From assembly GCA_001275005.1 (NCBI GenBank), contig JWZX01000942.1, positions 1 to 15,460 on the forward strand: a stretch of DNA of 15,460 nt. The letters are read 5' to 3'. This document shows, piece by piece, positions 15,458 through 15,460 of the stretch. The position numbers and the translations under genes were made by a program. How positions within the stretch are numbered: the stretch's first letter is position 1; every line of letters starts with the position of its first letter. Origin of the DNA: Chrysochromulina tobinii (taxonomy: Eukaryota > Haptophyta > Prymnesiales > Chrysochromulinaceae). The notes beneath the pieces were generated by a model. The model ran no database searches. It saw only the letters and a program-made list of their open reading frames with translations, and was not told the DNA's origin.

Positions 15458-15460
15458 GAT

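Overview
The window looks like nuclear DNA of a GC-rich eukaryotic microalga or related protist. The genes are monocistronic, start at ATG in Kozak-like contexts, and two are interrupted by short GT-AG introns. The products are eukaryotic: a mitochondrial carrier, a longin R-SNARE, an EF-hand/PDZ scaffold and a 2-oxoglutarate oxygenase of a type I associate with algae and plants. A haptophyte or other secondary-plastid alga is my best guess, but nothing here fixes the lineage.

Layout. Bases 1 to about 3480 look like a mobile-element or selfish region. It holds a long ORF running in from the left edge (weak tyrosine-recombinase-like pattern), a small Cys-rich zinc-binding ORF, and an AT-rich non-coding tail with strong hairpins. 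Ordinary host genes follow: an SLC25 carrier (+, 3601-4473), an ASCH-domain protein (-, 4996-5811), a multi-pass membrane protein with a poly-Glu tract (-, 6021-7436), a longin-type R-SNARE (+, 7707-9167, four exons), a 2OG-Fe(II) oxygenase with a helical/TPR-like N-terminus (-, 9547-11437, two exons), and a 997-residue EF-hand, Ala-rich helix, SH3-like and PDZ protein (+, 11827-14820). The right end (15213-15457) is an array of alternating inverted repeats. Two gene pairs are divergent (7436/7707 and 11437/11827) and two are convergent (4473/4996 and 9167/9547). The genes do not form a functional cluster. The SNARE, carrier and scaffold are independent housekeeping-type genes.

The most interesting part is the intron structure. 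I rebuilt the R-SNARE from four exons whose splices restore an uninterrupted SNARE motif and tail anchor. Its first intron begins with a perfect 37-bp copy of the start of the next exon. Its second intron contains short repeats and a decayed copy of the next splice acceptor and exon start. Its third intron is almost entirely a 10-bp minisatellite, and both its splice ends carry GTACG. The single intron of the oxygenase gene is almost entirely a 29-bp minisatellite. Together these look like recent intron birth or growth by local duplication and repeat expansion. The R-SNARE also has Asn where the ionic zero-layer Arg should be.
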